From DATDAW01 sp036524675 (GTDB taxonomy: Bacteria > Verrucomicrobiota > Verrucomicrobiia > Chthoniobacterales > DASVRZ01): a DNA stretch of 48,125 nucleotides. Location of the stretch: NCBI GenBank assembly GCA_036524675.1, contig DATDBU010000194.1, forward strand, positions 1-48,125. Reading direction: 5' to 3'. Each line of letters opens with the position of its first letter. The first letter of the stretch is position 1. This document shows, one piece after another, positions 43,799-48,125 of this stretch. A program made the position numbers and the translations under genes. The notes under the pieces are model-generated. The model saw only the letters and a list, made by a program, of their open reading frames with translations, was not told the origin of the DNA and ran no database searches.

Positions 43799-44788
43799 AT
43801 GCCCAGTGCCACTGACGAAATATCGCGCCAAGTCCAACAGCACAGCCAATGGATCTCTCCTCTTCAACAAGAACTTTCACGGGTAATCATCGGTCAGAAA
43901 TATCTCATTGACAGGCTCTTGATCGGCCTTCTAACCAACGGCCACGTTCTCCTCGAAGGCGTTCCCGGACTCGCAAAGACGCTTACCGTCAAGACTCTTG
44001 CAGCGACCATCAAGACTGGGTTTCAGCGACTTCAATTCACCCCCGATTTGCTGCCCGCCGACCTCATCGGAACGCTCATTTACAGTCCTCAAGACGGCAA
44101 ATTCTCGACCAAACTCGGTCCGATCTTCTCCAACTTGATTCTGGCTGATGAAATCAACCGAGCCCCGGCGAAGGTCCAGAGCGCCTTGCTCGAAGCCATG
44201 CAGGAACGGCAAGTCACGATTGGCGATACGACTTACAAGCTGCCTGACCCATTCCTCGTTCTGGCGACTCAGAACCCTCTCGAACAGGAAGGCACGTATC
44301 AGCTGCCCGAGGCCCAGCTCGACCGTTTCATGCTGAAGTTGAATGTCGGCTACCCAACCAAGGCTGAGGAACGCAAGATCCTCGATTTGATGGGAACTTC
44401 GGCGCCAAAGCTCGACGTCCAGGCGGTTATCGATCCTTCAGAAATCATCAAGGCCCGCGAAATTGTGAACGAAATCTACGTGGATGACCGCGTGAAAGAT
44501 TACATAGTCGATATCGTCTTCGCGACACGTCAACCCAACGGATACAGGCTCCCGCTGGACGGCATGATTCGCTGGGGAGCCAGTCCCCGCGCAACGATCG
44601 CTCTTACCCTCGCGGCCAAAGCAAATGCCTTCCTGCACGGACGCGGCTTCGTCACTCCTCAGGACGTAAAAACCATCGGCACCGACGTTCTGCGGCACCG
44701 CGTTTCCATCAGTTACGAAGCGGAGGCTGAGGAACTTACATCGGAAAATATTGTTCAGAAGATTTTCGACGGACTTCCCGTTCCCTAA
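43799..44788 (+). CDS. MoxR-family AAA+ ATPase (operon 2)
   Basis: A 329-residue AAA+ ATPase. The Walker A loop GVPGLAKT is at 54-61, LILADEINRAPAKVQSALLE is the Walker B region, and LATQNPLEQEGTYQLPEAQL is the MoxR signature. It differs clearly from the first copy at 12588-13616 and is closer to the common MoxR type found with BatA/BatB. Its DUF58 partner starts 340 bp downstream because an element lies between them; in operon 1 the same gap is 6 bp. Confidence 0.93.
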   Translation: MPSATDEISRQVQQHSQWISPLQQELSRVIIGQKYLIDRLLIGLLTNGHVLLEGVPGLAKTLTVKTLAATIKTGFQRLQFTPDLLPADLIGTLIYSPQDGKFSTKLGPIFSNLILADEINRAPAKVQSALLEAMQERQVTIGDTTYKLPDPFLVLATQNPLEQEGTYQLPEAQLDRFMLKLNVGYPTKAEERKILDLMGTSAPKLDVQAVIDPSEIIKAREIVNEIYVDDRVKDYIVDIVFATRQPNGYRLPLDGMIRWGASPRATIALTLAAKANAFLHGRGFVTPQDVKTIGTDVLRHRVSISYEAEAEELTSENIVQKIFDGLPVP

Positions 44789-44791
44789 ACA

Positions 44792-45126
44792 TGTGAAACG
44801 TGAAAAGTGAAAGGTGAGAGGTAACTGCGCCACACGTATGGGCATCGCCAGATCTTTCCGGGAATTGAATGTTTATCGTCTCAGATTAGAATCTGCGACT
44901 CTGGTCCTCGAGGCCTCAAAAGCGTTCCCACGTGAAGAGCGTTACTCATTGCCTGACCAGATTCGCCGGTCGTCACGATCAATTACCGCCAATCTAGCGG
45001 AAGCTTCACAGAATGATGGATCGCGCTGACGACTTCTGTAAATACGCGCCAGATACCGATTACCGTTCATTTCACGAGAATCGCGAGCTGTAACACGTTT
45101 CACATTTCACTTTTTACCTCTCACGC
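44792..45126. mobile_element. IVS-like element: hexad inverted repeats around a four-helix-bundle gene remnant
   Basis: The ends are imperfect inverted repeats of about 33 bp. The left arm (about 44792-44825) reads GTGAAACGTGAAAAGTGAAA and then GGTGAGAGGTAAC. The right arm (about 45091-45126) is its complement in reverse, with a perfect shared core of AAAAGTGAAA / TTTCACTTTT. Both arms are tandem GTGAAA-like hexads. Between them is a truncated TIGR02436-type gene. The element splits moxR from DUF58 in operon 2, and its right end lies only 2 bp before the DUF58 start. It has no transposase, so it must be non-autonomous or moved in trans; the mechanism is unknown. Confidence 0.65.
44838..45029 (+). 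pseudogene. Four-helix-bundle protein (23S rRNA IVS / S23 type), truncated
   Basis: The frame from ATG 44838 encodes 63 residues: SFRELNVYRLRLESATLVL, then KAFPREERYSLPDQIRRSSR, then SITANLAEA. This is the N-terminal half of a TIGR02436 four-helix-bundle protein (typical elements FRELxVY, FPxEExYxLxxQIRRxxxSIxxNxAEA), which is normally about 115-125 residues. After LAEA the frame turns into unrelated residues and stops, so the second half is lost. Intact members occur inside 23S rRNA intervening sequences and in intergenic sites. Here it lies inside the inverted repeat element. An upstream GTG at 44814 would start within the repeat and is less likely. Confidence 0.75.
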
Positions 45127-45128
45127 CT

Positions 45129-46016
45129 TTGGAAGAAGCACGTTCCATTCTAAAAAAAATCCGCCACCTGGAGCTTCGCACCCGCAAACTGGTCGAAGCT
45201 GCGTTCGCGGGACAGTACCACTCCGTCTTCAAAGGGCGCGGCATGAATTTTGATGAAGTCCGTCAATACCAGCCAGGAGACGAAATCCGCTCCATTGACT
45301 GGAACGTCACGGCACGGACAGGTGATGCCTACATCAAAAAATTCACGGAAGAACGCGAACTCGTCGTGATGCTCGTGGTCGACGTTTCGGCCTCGGGCTT
45401 GTATGGCAGCGTGGCTTCGTCAAAGCGAGATCTCGCTGCGGAAGTAGCGTCGGTCCTGGCTTTTAGTGCCATTCGCAACAACGACAAAGTCGGGCTCTTA
45501 CTCTTCACGGACGGCGTTGAGTTGTTCATTCCGCCAAAAAAAGGCCGGACACACACGTTGCGATTGATTCGCGAGATCCTGTACTACGAGCCCAAAAATC
45601 GCGGAACCCACCCGGCGACTGCGCTGGATTATCTGAACAAAGTGCTTTCGTGCCGTGCCGTGGTTTTCCTCGTTTCGGATTTTCAGACGGAATTGTTCAC
45701 AAGAGAATTAAGTGTGACAGGCCAGCGTCACGATCTGGTCGCTATCACGGTGGTCGACCCACGTGAAGAAGAACTGCCAAACGTCGGGCTGATCACTCTG
45801 GAAGACGCGGAAACCGGTGAACAAGTCGAAGTTAACACACGCGATCGGCGCGTGCGCGAGGCATTCCGGCAGCGAGCTCTCGATTTGCAGCGGCAATGGC
45901 GGGACGTATTTCGCAGCCGGAACATCGACGTGATCCGTCTGCGCACCAATGAAGACTATCTGCCCGCCATGCAGACATTTTTTAAGCAACGCGAACGGAG
46001 GGCGGGGATACGATGA
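45129..46016 (+). CDS. DUF58 domain protein (operon 2)
   Basis: A 295-residue protein with the DUF58 hallmark VRQYQPGDEIRSIDWNVTAR and a MIDAS-like site MLVVDVSASGLYGS (DxSxS) near residue 83. Probably works with MoxR 2. The only start that gives the family-typical N-terminus (EEARSILKKIRHLELRTRKL) is TTG at 45129. It lies 2 bp after the right repeat of the inserted element and has no purine-rich ribosome site upstream, so translation may be weak or altered. The stop overlaps the next start (ATGA). Confidence 0.9.
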   Translation: MEEARSILKKIRHLELRTRKLVEAAFAGQYHSVFKGRGMNFDEVRQYQPGDEIRSIDWNVTARTGDAYIKKFTEERELVVMLVVDVSASGLYGSVASSKRDLAAEVASVLAFSAIRNNDKVGLLLFTDGVELFIPPKKGRTHTLRLIREILYYEPKNRGTHPATALDYLNKVLSCRAVVFLVSDFQTELFTRELSVTGQRHDLVAITVVDPREEELPNVGLITLEDAETGEQVEVNTRDRRVREAFRQRALDLQRQWRDVFRSRNIDVIRLRTNEDYLPAMQTFFKQRERRAGIR

Positions 46017-46690
46017 GAAGAATTTCGGAATGCAGGTTGCGCACAGACGATGGGCGAAAAGGGGCTGCAGTGTGGTTGGCCCTGGCAACTTGGGGTCACG
46101 CACAGACGACGCCCCAACTGCAAATCCAAGGAGCACAGCCGCCGGACCCTACTCCTACGCCAATACCGGAAATCAAAGACATCACTCCCCCATTTTACAT
46201 TCCGATATTGCCCATGTGGGCATGGATCGTCATCACGATTGTGGCAACGCTGCTTGTCGCATGGGCCATTTTTTTGCTCGTCCAACGCTCCAAGCGCAAA
46301 GGCAAACCGCCCGTTGCACCGCGAGAAGCAGCGCTGGCAGAACTCCAGACGCTGGAACCCGAAATCGATTCCGAAAATCCACTCGAATTCACCGTGGAGA
46401 CAGCCGGCGTGCTTCGCAAATATGTTGTCAGCCAGTTTGGCATTCCGGCTACAAAACAAACTTCGCAGGAGTTTCTGCAGTCTTTGAGGAACTCCGGGCG
46501 ATTCAGCGGCGCCGACCGCGAACTGCTCCAGGGTTTTCTCGATAAAGCGGACTTAATCGAGTTCGCTAAATACCAGGCAACCCATGCCGACAGTCGCGAA
46601 TTGTGGATTGAAGCAAAAACTTTTGTTGAAGGCAGTGGCCAGCTGACACATTCCCAACCGCCACCGCTTCCAGGAGGGCTCGCGAGATGA
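46013..46690 (+). CDS. DUF4381-like single-pass membrane protein (operon 2)
   Basis: A 225-residue protein. An N-terminal hydrophobic stretch (WLALATWGHAQT) could be a leader, then a Pro-rich linker (PDPTPTPIPEIK), one transmembrane segment (WAWIVITIVATLLVAWAIFLL, near 70-90) and a cytosolic helical domain with QTLEPEIDSENPLEF. It resembles the DUF4381 proteins that sit between DUF58 and BatA in MoxR operons. Both its start and stop overlap neighbours (ATGA), so coupling is tight. The N-terminal 25 residues are odd and the start is therefore a little uncertain. Confidence 0.75.
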   Translation: MRRISECRLRTDDGRKGAAVWLALATWGHAQTTPQLQIQGAQPPDPTPTPIPEIKDITPPFYIPILPMWAWIVITIVATLLVAWAIFLLVQRSKRKGKPPVAPREAALAELQTLEPEIDSENPLEFTVETAGVLRKYVVSQFGIPATKQTSQEFLQSLRNSGRFSGADRELLQGFLDKADLIEFAKYQATHADSRELWIEAKTFVEGSGQLTHSQPPPLPGGLAR

Positions 46691-47709
46691 ATGCAGCGCA
46701 AATTGGCGAAAGCTTCACCTTCGCGCAGCCACTCTTTCTTTTGCTGCTGCTGCTCATTCCTCTCCTTGCCTTATTGCGCGGCAAGCGCGGAGGCACGGCT
46801 GCGGTTGTTTATTCGTCCACTTCACTCCTGCGATCACTCGGAAAATTTCGCAAATCCCGGGCAGGCGCCATTCTGGCGGCGTTAAGCTATCTCGGCCTCG
46901 CTTCGCTCATTGTCGGGCTCGCAAGGCCTCAATGGGGCACAGCCAAAGTCGAGACGCAAGCCAGCGGAATCGATATTATGATCGTTCTCGACGTCTCGCG
47001 ATCGATGCTCGCCGAGGACTTCACCATTGGCATCAAACGCGCCAACCGCCTCGAAGCGGTCAAACAGGTCACCGAAAAGTTTATCAACGGCCGTCCCAAC
47101 GATCGCATCGGCTTGGCCGCGTTTGCGGGCCGCCCCTATCTCGTTAGCCCGCCGACGCTGGATCACGACTGGCTTATCCAGAATCTGGAACGAATCCGAA
47201 TCGGGCTCGTGGAAGACGGCACTGCCATTGGTTCAGCGATTGCGTCAGCCGCCAATCGGTTTACGAATAAGGACGCCAAGAGCAAGCTTATGGTGCTGCT
47301 GACCGACGGCGACAACAATGCTGGGCGCGTTTCGCCACCCACTGCCGCCGAAGCCGCCGCTGCGGTTGGCATCAAAATTTACACGATCGGTGCCGGGGCA
47401 CGCGGCGCGTCTCCGTTTCCGATGCGCGACGGCTTTGGAAACGTTTTCTATCGAAACATTGAGATGAAGTTCGACGAGGACGCTATGAGACGCATCGCGG
47501 AGCTTGGAAAAGGCGAATATTTTCGAGCGACGGACACCAAATCACTCCAGGATATTTTTACGAGGATCGATAAGATGGAAACAACGACCATCCAGACCAG
47601 ACAGTATCGAAACTACCGAGACTTGTTCCCCTGGTTTTTGAGCGCAGGATTCGGACTAGTCGCAGTGAGCCTAGTGCTGGAACAAACCATTTGGAGGAAG
47701 GCCCCGTGA
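46687..47709 (+). CDS. BatA: VWA-domain membrane protein (operon 2)
   Basis: A 340-residue protein with an N-terminal transmembrane segment (FLLLLLLIPLLALLRGK), a second near residue 65, a VWA domain with intact MIDAS (IMIVLDVSRSMLAEDF) and LMVLLTDGDNNAGR, and a C-terminal transmembrane helix. In the Bat (aerotolerance) operons BatA is the first of two related VWA proteins, and the next gene here is BatB-like. The start overlaps the previous stop as ATGA. Product in the inner membrane; role in envelope stress or oxygen tolerance is inferred from the family. Confidence 0.9.
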   Translation: MNAAQIGESFTFAQPLFLLLLLLIPLLALLRGKRGGTAAVVYSSTSLLRSLGKFRKSRAGAILAALSYLGLASLIVGLARPQWGTAKVETQASGIDIMIVLDVSRSMLAEDFTIGIKRANRLEAVKQVTEKFINGRPNDRIGLAAFAGRPYLVSPPTLDHDWLIQNLERIRIGLVEDGTAIGSAIASAANRFTNKDAKSKLMVLLTDGDNNAGRVSPPTAAEAAAAVGIKIYTIGAGARGASPFPMRDGFGNVFYRNIEMKFDEDAMRRIAELGKGEYFRATDTKSLQDIFTRIDKMETTTIQTRQYRNYRDLFPWFLSAGFGLVAVSLVLEQTIWRKAP

Positions 47710-48125
47710 ATTTTCCGGTTTCTTTCGGTCAACCACTTTGGTTTGCCGCGCTGGCTCTCATCCCCATGGCGGTTGTCCTTTATATAATTGGTGAGTCGAA
47801 AGCTCGAAAAAGCCTCGCCCAGCTCGTCGCTCCCAATCTCAGTGCGCGGTTGACACAGAGCGTGGACCGCACCAAGCGCGCACTTCGTTTAGTTCTTGTC
47901 CTTCTTGGGCTGGCGGCCGTCATCGCTGCTCTGGCAGAACCGCGCTACGGATACGAATATCAGGAAATCAAACGCAAGGGTCGGGACGTTGTCATCGCCC
48001 TCGACACTTCAAAGAGCATGCTTGCCGATGATGTTGTCCCAAGCCGCATCGGTAGTGCAAAACTCGCGATCCAGGATCTCCTGCGCGAGCTCGACGGCGA
48101 AAGAGTGGCGCTTGTGGCCTTCGCG
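47706..48125 (+). CDS. BatB-like VWA membrane protein, N-terminal part (cut by window edge)
   Basis: A 140-codon start of a second VWA protein, beginning with GTG that overlaps the batA stop as GTGA. PVSFGQPLWFAALALIPMAV and RALRLVLVLLGLAAVIAALA are the two N-terminal transmembrane parts, then the MIDAS DVVIALDTSKSMLADDVV. The family length is about 320-350 residues, so more than half lies outside. It continues the operon moxR-DUF58-DUF4381-batA-batB. Confidence 0.9.
   Translation, partial: MNFPVSFGQPLWFAALALIPMAVVLYIIGESKARKSLAQLVAPNLSARLTQSVDRTKRALRLVLVLLGLAAVIAALAEPRYGYEYQEIKRKGRDVVIALDTSKSMLADDVVPSRIGSAKLAIQDLLRELDGERVALVAFA

Overview
The window looks like a chromosomal segment of a free-living Gram-negative bacterium of the Verrucomicrobiota, perhaps a soil Chthoniobacterales-type lineage. 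This is inferred from gene content: LL-diaminopimelate aminotransferase (dapL), two MoxR/DUF58/VWA operons, a DUF3857-transglutaminase protein, a GT81-like glycosyltransferase next to psd-pssA, and many lineage-type hypotheticals. No rRNA, tRNA, CRISPR array, phage or plasmid module was seen. Most of the DNA is ordinary housekeeping sequence, with a few accessory patches.

Layout. 1-1.7 kb is a small accessory patch: the 3' end of an ISAs1-type transposase and its probable terminal repeat, a SIR2 protein fused to a receiver-like domain (candidate defence gene), and an inverted repeat element. 1.7-4.4 kb (minus strand) is a translationally coupled psd-pssA-GT81 operon for phosphatidylethanolamine and probably glucosylglycerate-type solutes. 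5.0-8.3 kb is the glycolytic set gap-pgk-tpiA, closed by a strong terminator. 8.3-12.5 kb holds a large periplasmic DUF3857/transglutaminase protein and malate:quinone oxidoreductase. 12.6-21.5 kb is a five-gene MoxR operon (MoxR, DUF58, BatA-like, coiled-coil membrane protein, VWA/amidotransferase-like) ended by a terminator. 21.6-23.1 kb has an FMN reductase, a small hypothetical and a broken antiporter gene. 23.2-28.9 kb is a surface-polysaccharide region: GT2, MsbA-like ABC exporter and GT2 overlapping on the minus strand, facing a divergent GT2. 28.9-30.4 kb has a MazG-like hydrolase and rsmH. 30.4-33.8 kb is argC-argJ-argB (minus). 33.9-38.6 kb carries six poorly characterised minus-strand genes, several of them exported. 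38.7-43.6 kb is dapL, a phytase-like esterase, hemL and ald. 43.8 kb to the end is a second MoxR operon (MoxR, DUF58, DUF4381-like, BatA, BatB), cut by the window edge.

The most unusual signal is in the second MoxR operon. A roughly 335-bp element separates moxR from its DUF58 partner. It has imperfect terminal inverted repeats built of GTGAAA-like units and encloses a truncated gene of the four-helix-bundle / 23S rRNA intervening-sequence (TIGR02436) type. Three other intergenic spacers (near 7.3, 29.3 and 43.7 kb) carry short inverted repeats of the same architecture but with different repeat units, which suggests a family of non-autonomous elements. The SIR2-pseudoreceiver gene beside an IS end is the second candidate for a poorly described system.

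Limits: all assignments come from reading the translated sequence. Domain names are recognised from memory of family motifs, not from searches. Start codons were adjusted where internal starts or ATGA overlaps were more convincing.
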